Below are positions 17,301-27,323 of a stretch of 64,000 nt of DNA, piece by piece (the first letter of the stretch is position 1; every line of letters starts with the position of its first letter). This stretch comes from Vibrio sp. CAU 1672 (lineage in GTDB: Bacteria; Pseudomonadota; Gammaproteobacteria; Enterobacterales; Vibrionaceae): contig NZ_JARHUF010000006.1 of NCBI RefSeq assembly GCF_029223195.1, forward strand, positions 51,524 through 115,523, read 5' to 3'. The notes under the pieces are model-generated. The model did no database searches. It saw nothing but the letters and a program-made list of their open reading frames with translations, and had not been told where the DNA came from. The position numbers and the translations under genes were made by a program.

Positions 17301-20300
17301 GGAACTATGCCAAAGCCAGCGTAGCAGTACTTTCCGACGGGCGTTTGTCGGTTACCCCGGCACAGGACGAAAACGGCTCGTTCAGCTTTAGCTACATTCT
17401 GACCGACAGTGACGGACTGGCCTCGCAGGCCGCAACGGTTCGTGTCAATCTTACCCCGGTCAATGATGCGCCCATAGCGGTCGATAACACCGCTCAGGTA
17501 AAGGAGGAAGGCTCAATTGAGGTCAATGTCCTGGGTAATGATACCGATGTCGACCGTGGAGACAGCTTTGATCTCTCCATGGTGGTCATAGTGAAAGCAC
17601 CCGATAACGGCCAGGTGACCGTGACCGATTCAGGCGCGTTGGTTTATACCGCCAATCAGGATTATTTCGGCGATGATACCTTCACTTATACTGTGGCGGA
17701 TATCGCCGGGGCGACCTCCAATGTGGCAACCGTGACCATGACGGTGATGCCGGTTAATGATGCACCAACGGCAACCGCGCAGGCGGTGACACTGGCAGAA
17801 GACAGCAATGTGGTGATCACGCTCAGTGGCACTGATGTGGAAGACAGCAGCTTGCTTTACACGGTAACTGAGTCTGTCAGCCATGGTGCGCTGGAACAAT
17901 TGAGTGACAACAGCTGGCGTTATACGCCGGAAGCGCATTTCAATGGTGCGGATCACTTCCTGTTCCGGACCAGCGATGGTGAGCTGGATTCGGATCCGGC
18001 GCGGGTTGACATCACGGTTACCGCTGTCAACGATGCGCCAAGTGCCGCAGCGTTGAGCGCCAGCGCAGAAGAAGACACCCCACTGACGATCATCCTGAAA
18101 GGCAGCGACATTGAGCAGTCCGAGCTGACGTACCGGCTCGTGACGCAACCGAATCACGGCAGTGTTGAACTGAGCAACGACCAAGTGGTGTATCAAGGGA
18201 GTGCTGACTACTTCGGCGAGGACAGTTTTACCTACCTGGCTAATGACGGTGAGCTAGATTCCCTGGCCGCGACGGTAAGTATCGATGTTGCCGCCGTGAA
18301 TGATCTACCCGAGATCACCGGGACTCCATCCACTCAGGCTGATGAGGACACGCTCTACCAGTTCCTGCCGCAGGCGACCGACAATGACAGCAGCGATACG
18401 CTCAGCTTCAGTGTTGTCAACCTGCCTGCATGGGCGCAGTTTGACCCGCTTAGCGGGGCACTAAGTGGTACGCCGGGCAATGGTGATGTCGGTAGCTACA
18501 GCGGGATCACGATTTCGGTGTCGGATGGTACAGCCTCGGTTTCCTTGCCGGCGTTCAGCGTGATGGTCAACAATGTCAATGATGCACCGGTCATCTCCGG
18601 GACTCCGGCCACGCAGGTGAATGAAGATACTGGCTATCTGTTCACACCAGCGGTCAGCGACGTAGACAGCCAGACCTTCAGCTTCAGTATCAGTAACAAG
18701 CCATCCTGGGCCAGTTTCGATACCGCAAGTGGCACGCTGGCGGGTACGCCGGGTAATGATGATGTTGGCAGCTACAGCGGCATCGTGATTTCTGTCTCAG
18801 ATGGCGCGGCCAGTGCTGCCTTGGCGGCGTTTAGCATTACTGTCATCAACGTGAATGATGCGCCAGCCATTGGCGGTACCCCGACGCTCGTGATTGATCA
18901 AGACATGCCGTATCGCTTTGCGCCTACAGCCAGTGATGTGGACAGCGACAGCCTGAGCTTCTCGATTGCGAACTCTCCTACCTGGGCGAGCTTTAATCCG
19001 GCAACTGGACTGCTCAGCGGCACTCCGGGTAACGAGCATGTCGGCGTGGCAGAAAACATTCGTATCAGTGTTTCTGATGGCGAACAGACCGTGTCGTTAC
19101 CGGCATTCAGCATCCGGGTAAACAATGTTAACGATGCGCCGAACGCTGTCGATGACAGCTATGTCTTTACCGCCAATGACACCAGCCGCTACTTACTTGA
19201 CGTTTTGAGCAACGACAGCGATATCGATCAGGATAGCCTGACGCTTGACTGGGTGAAGTCGACTGCTGGTGATGTCAGCGTGCAGCAAAACCAGGTTCAG
19301 TTGGAGATGGCAAGTATCGGCACAGTAACGGTGCAGTACGGGGTTACTGATGGTAACGGAGGTAAGGCGAAGGCCAAGGCGACGGTGACCATCACCAGTA
19401 ATAAGCTGGATGCCCCAATCATCACCGCGCCTGAAGACGTCGAAATCAATGCAACGTCACTGTTTACCAAGGCGGATTTGGGCACGGCCGTGGCATTTGA
19501 CAGCACAGGTGCGCCGCTGCCGGTGTCACTGGTTGACAATCAAACCTTCTTCCGCCCAGGCGTGAATACCATTTACTGGAGTACGCAGGATTCAGACGGC
19601 AATGTGGCTCAGGCCAGTCAGACCGTGACGGTACATCCTTTGATCAGTATTCAGAAGGATGGTGAAACTACGGAGGGATCGCATCATGCCGTTTCGGTGC
19701 ACCTTAACGGCCCGGCACCGGTTTATCCTTTGGTTATCCCTTACACGGTATCCGGCAGCAGTGATGTGGCCGACCACACCCTGGCTGACGGTCAAGTGGT
19801 GATCGAGAGTGGGACTGAAGGGGAAATCGTGTTCGATGTGCTCAGCGATGAGCTCAGTGAAGGCACCGAAACCTTGGTGATTGAACTGGAACCATCGCTC
19901 AATCTGGGCAGTAAGCACCAGTTAGTATTGACGGTTTACGAACAGAACGTGGCGCCCAAAGTGTCGCTTGCGGTATCTCAGGCCGGTGAGCTACGCAGCA
20001 AAGTCGTCAGCAATGAAGAGGAGGTCACCATCCGTGCAACCGTATCTGATGCGAATACTCAAGATCAGCATACTTTTGCCTGGACCACGGAAAACAGTGA
20101 TATGCAGGCGTTGATTGCCGGACAGGAAACCAGCGCTTCATTAAGCTTCTCACCGCAGCAACTGAGTTCTGCACTCTACCGTCTCAAGCTGGTGGTCACG
20201 GACGATGCTCAGGAGCCGTTATCGGTCAGTGCCGATGTGTTCGTCGAGGTGGTGCCTGTGCTGGCAGTGTTGGGTGAAGAAGACAGCGATGGAGACCTGA

Positions 20301-22108
20301 TCCCGGATGCCCAGGAAGGGCATAGTGACAGCGACAATGACGGTATCCCGGATTATCTCGACGCCATTGCCGATTGTAACGTCGTGCAGCAACGCGTTGC
20401 GGATACCGACCGTTACTTAGTCGAAGGCCAGCCTGGAGTATGCTTGCGCAAAGGGGTTACCGTGCTGGAAAACCAGACAGGTGGCACAGAACTGTTGTTA
20501 TCGGAACTGACGCAGGATGACGAGGCAGAAAATATCGGTGGTATTTTCGATTTCGTTGCCTACGGCTTGCCTCAGGCCGGTCAGAGTTACCAGTTGGTGT
20601 TCCCGCAACGTTTGCCTGTGCCGGCTAATGCGGTATACCGCAAGTATCGCGAAGGGCTTGGCTGGACTGACTTCGTCCAGGATGCGGCTAACTCGGTAGC
20701 CTCGACGGAAGGCGAAGCGGGTTACTGTCCTCCCCCGGGGGACAGCCGCTGGAGCGCTGGCTTGACCGAAGGGCACTGGTGCGTTCAGCTGACCATCGAA
20801 GATGGCGGTCCGAACGATGATGACGGCGAAGCCAACGGCAGTGTGATCGACCCTGGTGGTGTCGCCGTCCGAGCCAGCAACAATGCATTGCCACAAGCTG
20901 TTGATGACAGAGCAATTGTCAGTCGCAACGGACAGGTGATGATTGATGCCTTGGACAATGACACCGATGCGGACGGCCAGCCACTGACGATAAGTCACGT
21001 GGCGGCAGACTTTGGCACGGTAACCATTGTTGACAATCAGCTCCATTACTTAGCCGCGGATCAGTTCTACGGCCAGGATACGATTATTTACAGTGTCACC
21101 GACGGCAGCGGCGGAACCGGCTCAGCGGAGGTTGCGGTAAACGTGGTCAACAGCCAAAACCCGGTGGCGGTCAACGACCGTGCAGAGACTGATGATCGCA
21201 CCGCTCTTGTGATCCCAGTACTCAGTAACGATAGTGATCCGGAAGGGGAAACGCTACGGGTGATGTCGGTGCAAGTGCTACACGGCCAAGTGGCGATCAA
21301 TGAGGATCAGAGTATCACTTACACTCCGCTCCCTGGATTTGAAGGGCAGGACAGTCTGACCTACGTGATCCGGGATCCGCACGGCCTGGAGGACTCGGGT
21401 CAGGTTGTGGTGGAGGTTGCTTTGGTCTACGACGCAGAAGTTGAAAATACATCAGGCGGGATGTTGGGAGGATGGTCGATGTTACTCATGGCTTTGATTG
21501 CCTGTCTGCGTAATGCAGGCAGAGCAAGGGGGCTGGTGATACTGGCCGCCCTGAGTTTTCCCAGCCAGGCAGAATGGTTTGTTGAAGCCGATCTCGGCGC
21601 TAGTTTTGCTGATAATCGCAACACTGAGAGCACAGCCGGTTTGGTAGACAGTGATGATAGCGATGTCTACTATTCGCTTGGAGTTGGCCTGATGTTAAGT
21701 GACCATTGGTCTGCGACTCTGCGCTATCTGGATATGGGCCAAGGCAGTGCAACGGTAAAAGCTGCAACTACGACGCCGGGGGAGTACCATCAAAGTGTCG
21801 CTCTGGTTACGCCGATCCTGATCAGTGGGGTCGGTTTGGATTTAGGTTACCGTTTTTGGAGTGATGACACCTGGTATTCAAAAGCCAGTTTTGGTGGATT
21901 GTTTTGGCAAACGGACATTGACAGCCGCTATCAGGGGACAACCCTAAATACCAAGTTGGACGGTTTCGATGTCTATGCGGGTCTGGAGGTGGGTTATCAC
22001 CTTAGCGGCCAATGGTCTCTGGGGTTGCAGTTTAGCCGTTTTTTCATTGAGCAGAACGACGTTGATTGCGCGACACTTAAACTGACCTACCATTGGCCGG
22101 AGCCATAA
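14384..22108 (+). CDS. Giant tandem-repeat surface protein fused to an outer-membrane beta-barrel
   Basis: 2574 residues from the ATG that follows AAGGA; an ATG 27 bp upstream has no ribosome site. Order: Sec signal (about 1-30), an amidotransferase-like head (about 30-265), two cadherin-like units, CADG units at 15731-16282, seven tandem-95/cadherin-like units each ending in VNDAP or similar, and CADG units at 18311-19141. Then come an Ig unit, an HYR-like unit, a Calx-beta-like unit, a PKD-like unit, a thrombospondin type 3 calcium repeat ([13 protein letters not shown]), a segment like choice-of-anchor U (to about 20870), and two more repeats. A GlyGly-CTERM-like signal (SGG at 2357, apolar helix, RNAGRAR) follows. 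The frame then continues into a segment ending FPSQA and an 8-strand-type barrel. Adhesion is the likely role. A convergent BCCT gene lies downstream. Confidence 0.9.
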   Translation: MDEAKSNVSKKILIGLLLGTISQSVYSSTEVAIFNQPNINGSGGCGTENDNLIAIVQASIDAGADYTINDSIVNFTDGTLKDRLNNTDIFFMTDMESVSPTDAGFFPEDAQNTLKKWIGDGGVMMMTGTSGPDDATFINKIFDWDSPFELKSVPSSGVTTLNIENASGTPFENSEYNATLENFSATDMFDASNIPEPFTPIYGDVDAAHVGVIEYGSGYVILLGYDYYNTGPSCSVNSNDWVQKIIPATLEYSSNLSSKKAVDEDSTLTLLPEDFSTSIFEHIKVTSLPSNGVLALINVPVTVGDLFYESDIEHLIYTPEKDFNGSDSFDWQGWDAEKEDYSASASVNIRVNAVNDEPVILISPTMNTDEDISQTMTFSFTDVDGDIVTASEKSAPNHGTIAINGTEIVYTPEANYNGKDNFTVNLVDGSGFSVDKTVSVTVSSVNDVPVITGSPSTQVNQDSAYLFTPTVNDVESQDFSFVISNKPSWAIFDTAKGTLAGTPGNDDVGSYSGITISVSDGTASVALPAFSITVNNVNDAPIISGTPMLVIDEDTSYRFVPTASDADGNSLNFSITKKPAWATFDPTTGTLSGTPLDQHVGKYPDIQISVSDGSDQDSLDSFSIEVVNTNDAPVGQDFVFTLDEAELLSVGIAEGLGSTASDDDLDSGDTLHMVLVTEPEYGVLTFSQYGNFTYQHDGSENHSDSFTYRVVDSQNAKSDEQTVTLTINPVADAPTALDDQATTAEDQAVTINLLENDTDPEGDMVTSSAALISQPLKGAVSITNGYALYTPDENQNGQDSFTYTVKDAGLNESQPATVTVTITPVNDQPDVGNFSITIDEDTSSEALTIRESASDVEDGKPTGDITLVTEPRKGSTEIDQQAGTLVYTPNDNQVGTDYFTYTITDSEGSVSAPATISVNIGAINDRPVAGDDSVTTEEDVAVTLDILTNDSDVEDSAFSAENITLEDQGSGAGNYAKASVAVLSDGRLSVTPAQDENGSFSFSYILTDSDGLASQAATVRVNLTPVNDAPIAVDNTAQVKEEGSIEVNVLGNDTDVDRGDSFDLSMVVIVKAPDNGQVTVTDSGALVYTANQDYFGDDTFTYTVADIAGATSNVATVTMTVMPVNDAPTATAQAVTLAEDSNVVITLSGTDVEDSSLLYTVTESVSHGALEQLSDNSWRYTPEAHFNGADHFLFRTSDGELDSDPARVDITVTAVNDAPSAAALSASAEEDTPLTIILKGSDIEQSELTYRLVTQPNHGSVELSNDQVVYQGSADYFGEDSFTYLANDGELDSLAATVSIDVAAVNDLPEITGTPSTQADEDTLYQFLPQATDNDSSDTLSFSVVNLPAWAQFDPLSGALSGTPGNGDVGSYSGITISVSDGTASVSLPAFSVMVNNVNDAPVISGTPATQVNEDTGYLFTPAVSDVDSQTFSFSISNKPSWASFDTASGTLAGTPGNDDVGSYSGIVISVSDGAASAALAAFSITVINVNDAPAIGGTPTLVIDQDMPYRFAPTASDVDSDSLSFSIANSPTWASFNPATGLLSGTPGNEHVGVAENIRISVSDGEQTVSLPAFSIRVNNVNDAPNAVDDSYVFTANDTSRYLLDVLSNDSDIDQDSLTLDWVKSTAGDVSVQQNQVQLEMASIGTVTVQYGVTDGNGGKAKAKATVTITSNKLDAPIITAPEDVEINATSLFTKADLGTAVAFDSTGAPLPVSLVDNQTFFRPGVNTIYWSTQDSDGNVAQASQTVTVHPLISIQKDGETTEGSHHAVSVHLNGPAPVYPLVIPYTVSGSSDVADHTLADGQVVIESGTEGEIVFDVLSDELSEGTETLVIELEPSLNLGSKHQLVLTVYEQNVAPKVSLAVSQAGELRSKVVSNEEEVTIRATVSDANTQDQHTFAWTTENSDMQALIAGQETSASLSFSPQQLSSALYRLKLVVTDDAQEPLSVSADVFVEVVPVLAVLGEEDSDGDLIPDAQEGHSDSDNDGIPDYLDAIADCNVVQQRVADTDRYLVEGQPGVCLRKGVTVLENQTGGTELLLSELTQDDEAENIGGIFDFVAYGLPQAGQSYQLVFPQRLPVPANAVYRKYREGLGWTDFVQDAANSVASTEGEAGYCPPPGDSRWSAGLTEGHWCVQLTIEDGGPNDDDGEANGSVIDPGGVAVRASNNALPQAVDDRAIVSRNGQVMIDALDNDTDADGQPLTISHVAADFGTVTIVDNQLHYLAADQFYGQDTIIYSVTDGSGGTGSAEVAVNVVNSQNPVAVNDRAETDDRTALVIPVLSNDSDPEGETLRVMSVQVLHGQVAINEDQSITYTPLPGFEGQDSLTYVIRDPHGLEDSGQVVVEVALVYDAEVENTSGGMLGGWSMLLMALIACLRNAGRARGLVILAALSFPSQAEWFVEADLGASFADNRNTESTAGLVDSDDSDVYYSLGVGLMLSDHWSATLRYLDMGQGSATVKAATTTPGEYHQSVALVTPILISGVGLDLGYRFWSDDTWYSKASFGGLFWQTDIDSRYQGTTLNTKLDGFDVYAGLEVGYHLSGQWSLGLQFSRFFIEQNDVDCATLKLTYHWPEP
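15731..16282 (+). repeat. CADG two-domain module, first copy
   Basis: Two dystroglycan-type cadherin-like units (15731-16008 and 16009-16282). The first has [19 protein letters not shown] and the second has [21 protein letters not shown]. Both find closer partners 2.6-2.9 kb downstream than in each other, so the pair moved as a module. Confidence 0.8.
18311..19141 (+). repeat. CADG units, second cluster of three
   Basis: Three units at 18311-18589, 18590-18865 and 18866-19141. The second matches unit 15731-16008, and the third matches 16009-16282. DNA stretches such as TACAGCGGGATCACGATTTC are shared exactly between 15913 and 18496, so homologous recombination between clusters is possible. 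Confidence 0.8.
21479..22108 (+). CDS. Possible nested in-frame gene: 209-residue outer-membrane barrel protein
   Basis: Inside the giant gene, GGGAGG at 21466-21471 lies 7 bp before an in-frame ATG at 21479. Translation from there gives an apolar, Arg-containing leader ending ALSFPSQA, a good signal peptidase I site, then [12 protein letters not shown] and alternating amphipathic strands typical of small OmpA/OmpW-like barrels (about 180 residues). Separate initiation would yield a standard outer-membrane protein without the adhesin. Whether it is used cannot be told from sequence. Confidence 0.4.
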   Translation: MLLMALIACLRNAGRARGLVILAALSFPSQAEWFVEADLGASFADNRNTESTAGLVDSDDSDVYYSLGVGLMLSDHWSATLRYLDMGQGSATVKAATTTPGEYHQSVALVTPILISGVGLDLGYRFWSDDTWYSKASFGGLFWQTDIDSRYQGTTLNTKLDGFDVYAGLEVGYHLSGQWSLGLQFSRFFIEQNDVDCATLKLTYHWPEP

Positions 22109-22140
22109 AGCCGCAGGCCAGGTAAACGTGGGCGGATATA

Positions 22141-22168
22141 AAAACGGGAGCATTTTTGCTCCCGTTTT
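22141..22168. terminator. Bidirectional terminator
   Basis: A 12-bp stem, AAAACGGGAGCA/TGCTCCCGTTTT, with a TTTT loop, between the convergent giant gene and the BCCT gene. Confidence 0.92.
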
Positions 22169-22170
22169 GT

Positions 22171-23754
22171 TTAGTATTGATAAGCAGGCAGTTCCGTTTT
22201 TAAGCCCCTGATCAGGCTGAAGCACATCAACAGCAGGACAAAAGTAAACGGCAGTGCGGTGGCTACCACACCAGACTGCAATGCCTGCAGGGCTTCTTTA
22301 CCGCCGACCCACAGCATTACAGCAGCAATCGCACCCTCAATACACGCCCAGAAAATACGCTGGGGAACCGGAGCGTCAATCTTACCCCCGGCGGTAATGC
22401 TATCGATTACCAATGAGCCGGAGTCTGATGAAGTAATAAAGAACACCAGGATCAAGACAATCGAAAGTACCGAGATGGCAGAGCTAAATGGCAGTGCGTC
22501 ATAAACGTGGAACAGGGTCAGTGAAATGTCTGTCAGCCCATGGGCACCGAGCTCACCGACTTTATTGACCACTTGATCCAGCGCGATACCACCAAATGTC
22601 GACATCCAAATCAGGGTGACGATGGTTGGGATCATAATCACCGCAAATAAGAACTCTCGTACGGTACGGCCTTTCGATATGCGGGCGATAAACATGCCGA
22701 CGAAAGGTGACCATGAAATCCACCAAGCCCAGTAGAATACTGTCCAACCGTGCATCCAGGTGGTATCTTCACGGCCATGTGGATTACTTAGTGCAATGAT
22801 GTTTTGTGCATACGCCAGTGTGGTATCCCACAATGAGGCCAGTGCGGTATCAAAGGTGATCGCGATGATAAAGATGAGCAGGCCAAATGCCACCGCCATG
22901 TTGATGTTACTCAACACTTTCACCCCGCCATCGATGCCGCGAATGACCGATAGCACCGCAATGAAGGTAACAAAACCGATCACCACCATTTGCATGCCGA
23001 TTCCGCCATCCGTACCGAAGACGTGGTTGATGCCGCTGGTGGCCTGCTGGGCTCCGAGGCCAAGTGACGTCGCCAAACCAAACAGGGTGGCCAGTACCGC
23101 CATAATATCAATCACATGACCTAACCAACCCCAGGCTTTATCACCAAATACCGGGTAAAAGGCAGAGCGAAGAGAAAGTGGTAATCCCTTGTTATAGGTG
23201 AAAAAAGCCAGTGCTAGTGCCACAATCGCATAAATACCCCAACCGTGAATGCCCCAATGAAAAAGGGTCGCCCCCATCGCCAGCGATTTAGCTTCTTCAC
23301 TGTAGGCTTCGGCGTCCAGCGGTGTTCCCCACCAGTCAGTAAAGTAGGCCGTTGGTTCGGCGACACTCCAGAATAGCAGCCCGATACCCATACCGGCAGC
23401 AAACAGCATCGATAGCCACGAAATCGTGGAGTATTCGGCCGCGGCTTCCCGGCCCCCGATGCGGATCTTGCCCAGTGGGGATAGCAGTAACGCTATGGCA
23501 AAGAAGAGGAAAAAGTTGGTTGCCCACATGAAAAAGAGGTCGAAATCTTCGATGATGCCGTTTCTGAGGCCGTTTAACGCGTCTCTTGCGGTCGAAGGTT
23601 CTACGATAAGAAGTGAGATTAGGCTAATAATGACAAGGCCGGCGCTAATACCAAATACCGGGTTGTGAATATCGAATCCCCATTTTTGGACGTTGTCCTG
23701 ACCTACCTGATAGTCAGTGGTTTCGATACTGTACTTTTTTAATGCATTTTCCAT
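22171..23754 (-). CDS. BCCT family transporter
   Basis: 527-residue inner-membrane transporter for betaine, choline, carnitine or related quaternary or sulfonium compounds. The family signature WTVFYWAWWISWSPFVG is intact, and the glycine-rich substrate stretch AAGMGIGLLFWSVAEP is present near residue 115. Twelve transmembrane helices are expected. The hydrophilic ends are short (about 38 residues at the N-terminus and 10 at the C-terminus). It therefore lacks the long C-terminal regulatory domain of Escherichia coli BetT. GMGIG in the ion/substrate helix is found in sodium-coupled members, so osmolyte uptake with sodium is likely. The exact substrate is unknown. An inverted repeat in the upstream gap may be its operator. 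Confidence 0.94.
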   Translation of the reverse strand: MENALKKYSIETTDYQVGQDNVQKWGFDIHNPVFGISAGLVIISLISLLIVEPSTARDALNGLRNGIIEDFDLFFMWATNFFLFFAIALLLSPLGKIRIGGREAAAEYSTISWLSMLFAAGMGIGLLFWSVAEPTAYFTDWWGTPLDAEAYSEEAKSLAMGATLFHWGIHGWGIYAIVALALAFFTYNKGLPLSLRSAFYPVFGDKAWGWLGHVIDIMAVLATLFGLATSLGLGAQQATSGINHVFGTDGGIGMQMVVIGFVTFIAVLSVIRGIDGGVKVLSNINMAVAFGLLIFIIAITFDTALASLWDTTLAYAQNIIALSNPHGREDTTWMHGWTVFYWAWWISWSPFVGMFIARISKGRTVREFLFAVIMIPTIVTLIWMSTFGGIALDQVVNKVGELGAHGLTDISLTLFHVYDALPFSSAISVLSIVLILVFFITSSDSGSLVIDSITAGGKIDAPVPQRIFWACIEGAIAAVMLWVGGKEALQALQSGVVATALPFTFVLLLMCFSLIRGLKTELPAYQY

Positions 23755-24156
23755 AAATATGATCGTTTCGTTTTTTATTTACGTCCTACCAAACTCGGTA
23801 AGACAACAAAACTGCCCTCCAATTAGTTTGAATACAAATGTTTTGTAGACGAATGAAATGGTAGCATGGCTCACAAGATGATTCAAATTGACTAATATTT
23901 GCGTCAATTACACATTATTTGTCAGGTGGAGCTTGGTTTATTATTAAGATGTCTAAAGAGTTTTGTGGCTCTGAACTGACGTATTGATCCGGTATAGGAG
24001 CTCGGTGTTGTCGGTTGTCTGGAGAGGTCGCGTAGCGGTAAGGTTTGCGTTATAGATATTGCCTATGGATAAAATCAGTTATTTCCATTTAGTAAATTCA
24101 AGAAATTGGACGACACTTATCTTAAAGGCAGCACAAGCGCCGCTAAGGAGAGATTA
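23755..24156. other. Shared upstream gap of the BCCT and CBS genes
   Basis: 402 bp without a gene, feeding two divergent transcription units. It contains the inverted repeat at 23886-23909. The rest has AT-rich stretches but no promoter that I would name with confidence. Confidence 0.5.
23886..23909. promoter_or_regulatory. Inverted repeat, candidate operator for the BCCT gene
   Basis: AATTGAC, a 10-bp spacer, then GTCAATT: perfect 7-bp half-sites about 130 bp before the BCCT start. The right half also reads TTGAC on the minus strand and could overlap a -35 box. The regulator is unknown; compatible-solute genes of Vibrio are often under a MarR-type repressor. Confidence 0.4.
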
Positions 24157-24576
24157 ATGAACTCACTAAAAGTAAAAGATTACATGACATTGCAGGCGGT
24201 CACCTTTACCAAAACGATGCCGTTGACTGCAGCACTAAGTAAAGTCATTCAAAGTGTTAATTTAGGTGGTCCGGTGATTGATGAGGACAAAAAAGTAGTG
24301 GGCTTTTTATCCGAACAAGATCTGTTGGATAATTTGCTTACAGCCAGTTATTACTGCCAAGATATCAATACGGTGGAAGAGTGTATGCATAAAGACGTGC
24401 TGACTGTGTCGCCGGAAATGTCGATCATTGAACTGGCAGATATGATGCAGGTTGGCAAACCTAAAGTGTATCCGGTGGTGGATGACAATGGTAAGTTGGT
24501 TGGTGTAATTACGCGTCGCGATGTGCTGACTGCCATAAATGCAAGCTTAAACGAGTGCTTCGCTCATCCGGTGTAA
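24157..24576 (+). CDS. Two-CBS-domain protein
   Basis: 139 residues from the ATG that follows AAGGAGA; a TTG-started extension was rejected. Two CBS domains are visible. The first (about 8-65) carries GGPVIDEDKKVVGFLSEQDLL. The second (about 78-132) carries KVYPVVDDNGKLVGVITRRDVL. Paired CBS domains form a Bateman module that binds adenine nucleotides and usually regulates a partner. No enzyme or channel domain is attached. The gene is monocistronic with a terminator, so the partner cannot be read from context. Confidence 0.9.
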   Translation: MNSLKVKDYMTLQAVTFTKTMPLTAALSKVIQSVNLGGPVIDEDKKVVGFLSEQDLLDNLLTASYYCQDINTVEECMHKDVLTVSPEMSIIELADMMQVGKPKVYPVVDDNGKLVGVITRRDVLTAINASLNECFAHPV

Positions 24577-24599
24577 GCCCTGACAGCTGAGAAACAGAC

Positions 24600-24625
24600 A
24601 AAAGGCGCTGAGGCGCCTTTTTGTT
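24600..24625 (+). terminator. Terminator of the CBS gene
   Basis: A 9-bp stem, AAAAGGCGC/GCGCCTTTT, with loop TGAG and a T-rich tail. Confidence 0.85.
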
Positions 24626-24729
24626 TTCCCGGGAGAGAAATATGCCTTAGTAAGGGGCTGAAATATCGCCAGATAACAGAGGTTTGGTTGCTAAGAGAGT
24701 TTTAAAATCGCTTTATGGGCAAAAGACTC

Positions 24730-24761
24730 TTGACCTTAGAGCTGACTCTAGGGTTTATCCT
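24730..24761 (+). promoter_or_regulatory. MerR-family (ZntR-type) promoter and operator of zntA
   Basis: A -35 box TTGACC (24730-24735) and a -10 box TATCCT (24756-24761) are separated by 20 bp, the overlong spacing that needs DNA distortion by a MerR-type activator. Inside the spacer lies the dyad ACCTTAGAG-CTGA-CTCTAGGGT (8 of 9 matched), and TTATCC follows as in Escherichia coli zntA. Zinc-responsive activation by ZntR is the strong inference. No zntR gene is in the window. Confidence 0.85.
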
Positions 24762-24794
24762 TAAGGGTGAAGAGTTACCAATAAGGAAGACATT

Positions 24795-27098
24795 ATGTGT
24801 ACCAAACATCAAGGCTGCCAGTCAGACAAAGTCAGCTCTGCCTCGCGTCACAGTGGGTCGGATTCGTGTTGTAGTTCGGCAGCTCCTACTTTAAATATTA
24901 GCCAGTCGGGTGAGCTCTCGTCTAATGGCGAGTGTTGCGCTGGTAGTTGTGCCACCGCTCCTGACGATGAAGAAAGCCCAGCCGGGCGATCCGGTTTCTC
25001 AACTCGTCATAGTTGGCTTGTGAGCGGTATGGACTGTCCATCTTGCGCCCGTAAGTTGGAAAAAGCCGTTTCTGCGATTGATGGTGTCGTTGGAGTAAAG
25101 GTGTTGTTTGCGACTGAAAAGCTGGTCGTGGATGCGGACAGCCATACATTGCCAGCTATGATCGAACAAATAGCACAAAAAACGGGATTTACTCTGAGTA
25201 CGACAGATACACCGAAGAAAAAACCACAACCCCAAAGCTGGCTGGACATCGTCACCGGCAACTGGCAAATCCTGGTTATTGCGGCGGCGATGGTGATCGC
25301 TGCTGTCTTGTCTGGCCCATTACCACAATTGAGCAGTGGCCTGTTCACCCTGACCTGCTTGTTAGGCCTTTATCCGATAGTGAAAAAAGCCATTCAACTG
25401 GCGCGGAGCGGGACACCCTTTGCCATTGAGACCCTTATGAGCGTCGCAGCGGTAGGCGCATTGTATTTAGGGGAAACGGCGGAAGCGGCGATGGTGCTAT
25501 TACTCTTCCTTATTGGTGAAAAGCTGGAGGCTTACGCATCGTCAAGAGCCCGGAGTGGTGTGCAAGCGCTGATGGATCTAGTCCCGGAGAATGCGATTGT
25601 GATCGAGGGTGAACACCGTCGTGAAATTGCCGCTGACCAGCTACAGCCGGGCGATGTGATTGAGGTTGCCCCAGGGGCGCGTATGCCTGCCGATGGTAAG
25701 TTGCTCACCTCGGCTGCAAGTCTGGATGAAAGTGCACTCACCGGAGAATCATTGCCGGTTGAACATGCGTTTGGCAGCAAAATTCTGGCAGGCGCGGTAG
25801 TGGTAGACAAAGTGATCCGGGTTGAGGTGATATCGCGTCAAGGTGAAAATGCCATAGATCGTATCTTGCATTTGATTGAAGATGCAGAGTCACGTAAAGC
25901 GCCACTTGAACGCTTTCTCGATAAATTCAGTCGCTGGTACACGCCGTTGATGATGCTGGTGGCATTGTTAGTGATAGTGACTCCACCGGTGTTGTTTGCT
26001 CAACCCTGGGAAACCTGGATCTATCGTGGCTTGGCCTTGCTGTTGATTGCTTGCCCATGTGCGCTGGTGATTTCAACCCCTGCGGCCATTACTTCCGGCC
26101 TGGCGGCTGCGGCGAAGCGTGGTGCCCTGATCAAAGGTGGTGCGGCCCTGGAACTACTCGGTAAAGTGGATGCTGTCGCGTTTGATAAAACCGGAACCTT
26201 GACTCAGGGCAAACCTGAATTGACCGATGTCCGTAGCCTGGGAATAAGTGAGCAGCAGCTCCTGGCTCTCAGTGCCTCGGTTGAAATGGGATCCAGTCAT
26301 CCACTTGCTGTTTCCTTAGTCAATTATGTTCAAACACAAAATATCTCAATTCCACACGCGCAGGAGAGAGCTGCTCAGGTGGGCTGTGGTGTCACAGGGG
26401 TAGTTGAGGGGAAGGCCGTACAGGTGGTCGCGCCCTCACGTATCAACGTTGCGTTGGATGTATCCCTGACCGAGTGGATCGAAAGCCTCGAGGGGCAAGG
26501 GAAAACCGTCGTCGTCGTACGTTATGATGATGAGGTCGTGGGTGGCCTAGCCTGGCAAGACAGTCTTCGTCCCGATGCAAAACAGTCAATTGCCAGTTTG
26601 CATCGTATGGGTATTTCTACCGTGATGCTAACCGGCGATAATCCTCTGAGTGCGCAGGCGATTGCCACGCAGATTGGCCTGGATTATCAGGCGGGTTTAT
26701 TACCCGGGGATAAAGTTCATTATGTTGAGCAGTTGGCGCAGCACAGCACTGTCGCTATGGTCGGAGATGGCATCAACGATGCGCCTGCGATGAAAGCCTC
26801 CAGTATTGGGGTGGCGATGGGAGGAGGAACCGATGTTGCGCTGGAAACCGCTGATGCCGCCTTATCGCACAGTCGTTTGACAGAACTGCCGGCTATGATC
26901 GAGTTATCGCGCGCCACCCTGAATAACATTCGTCAGAATGTGGCGTTGGCGTTGGGGCTGAAAGGGGTTTTTCTGGTGACAAGTTTACTCGGTGTTACCG
27001 GCCTGTGGGTAGCGGTTCTGGCTGACAGTGGGGCGACGGCACTAGTGACACTCAATGCGTTGAGGTTATTGCGCTTTGAGTCCAAGCAGGACAGGTGA
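24795..27098 (+). CDS. zntA: Zn(II)/Cd(II)/Pb(II)-exporting P-type ATPase
   Basis: 767-residue P1B-2 ATPase that pumps Zn, Cd or Pb out across the inner membrane. The N-terminal tail has seven cysteines (2, 8, 25, 26, 47, 48, 52). It is followed by one HMA domain with GMDCPSC (Cys81, Cys84). The membrane metal site CPC is at 420-422, the phosphorylated Asp464 is in DKTGT, SSHPL marks the nucleotide domain, and the hinge GDGIND lies near 657. LADSGATALVTLNALRLLR at the C-terminus supplies the conserved aspartate of the zinc class. Eight transmembrane helices are expected. A ZntR-type promoter sits upstream. The gene is monocistronic with a terminator. Confidence 0.97.
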   Translation: MCTKHQGCQSDKVSSASRHSGSDSCCSSAAPTLNISQSGELSSNGECCAGSCATAPDDEESPAGRSGFSTRHSWLVSGMDCPSCARKLEKAVSAIDGVVGVKVLFATEKLVVDADSHTLPAMIEQIAQKTGFTLSTTDTPKKKPQPQSWLDIVTGNWQILVIAAAMVIAAVLSGPLPQLSSGLFTLTCLLGLYPIVKKAIQLARSGTPFAIETLMSVAAVGALYLGETAEAAMVLLLFLIGEKLEAYASSRARSGVQALMDLVPENAIVIEGEHRREIAADQLQPGDVIEVAPGARMPADGKLLTSAASLDESALTGESLPVEHAFGSKILAGAVVVDKVIRVEVISRQGENAIDRILHLIEDAESRKAPLERFLDKFSRWYTPLMMLVALLVIVTPPVLFAQPWETWIYRGLALLLIACPCALVISTPAAITSGLAAAAKRGALIKGGAALELLGKVDAVAFDKTGTLTQGKPELTDVRSLGISEQQLLALSASVEMGSSHPLAVSLVNYVQTQNISIPHAQERAAQVGCGVTGVVEGKAVQVVAPSRINVALDVSLTEWIESLEGQGKTVVVVRYDDEVVGGLAWQDSLRPDAKQSIASLHRMGISTVMLTGDNPLSAQAIATQIGLDYQAGLLPGDKVHYVEQLAQHSTVAMVGDGINDAPAMKASSIGVAMGGGTDVALETADAALSHSRLTELPAMIELSRATLNNIRQNVALALGLKGVFLVTSLLGVTGLWVAVLADSGATALVTLNALRLLRFESKQDR

Positions 27099-27141
27099 TT
27101 GTTTCACTATTAGTCTCTTTGCAATAGAAGCAAGATTAATC

Positions 27142-27184
27142 GCCCGTCACGTCCCGGAGCAATCGGAGTGTGACGGGCTTTTTA
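27142..27184 (+). terminator. Terminator of zntA
   Basis: A 9-bp perfect stem, GCCCGTCAC/GTGACGGGC, with a long loop of about 19 nt, followed by TTTTTA. Confidence 0.8.
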
Positions 27185-27323
27185 TTGGCACCAGAGAGCG
27201 AGTTACGCTGATCGTTTTATTTGCTGGAGGTCTTGTCGGTATGCAATAAGATGATATTTTCTGGCATGAAATGTGATCAATGCTTTATTGCGATGAAAAT
27301 GTAGGTTTATTGCATTTTGTCAT

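Noticed and set aside
15731-19141. Repeats as a CRISPR array
   Set aside because: Units are 275-280 bp, in frame and encode cadherin-like domains; there are no short identical repeats with unique spacers.
20000-20880. Long minus-strand frames inside the giant gene
   Set aside because: They mirror the high-GC codon pattern of the plus-strand gene and have no ribosome sites.
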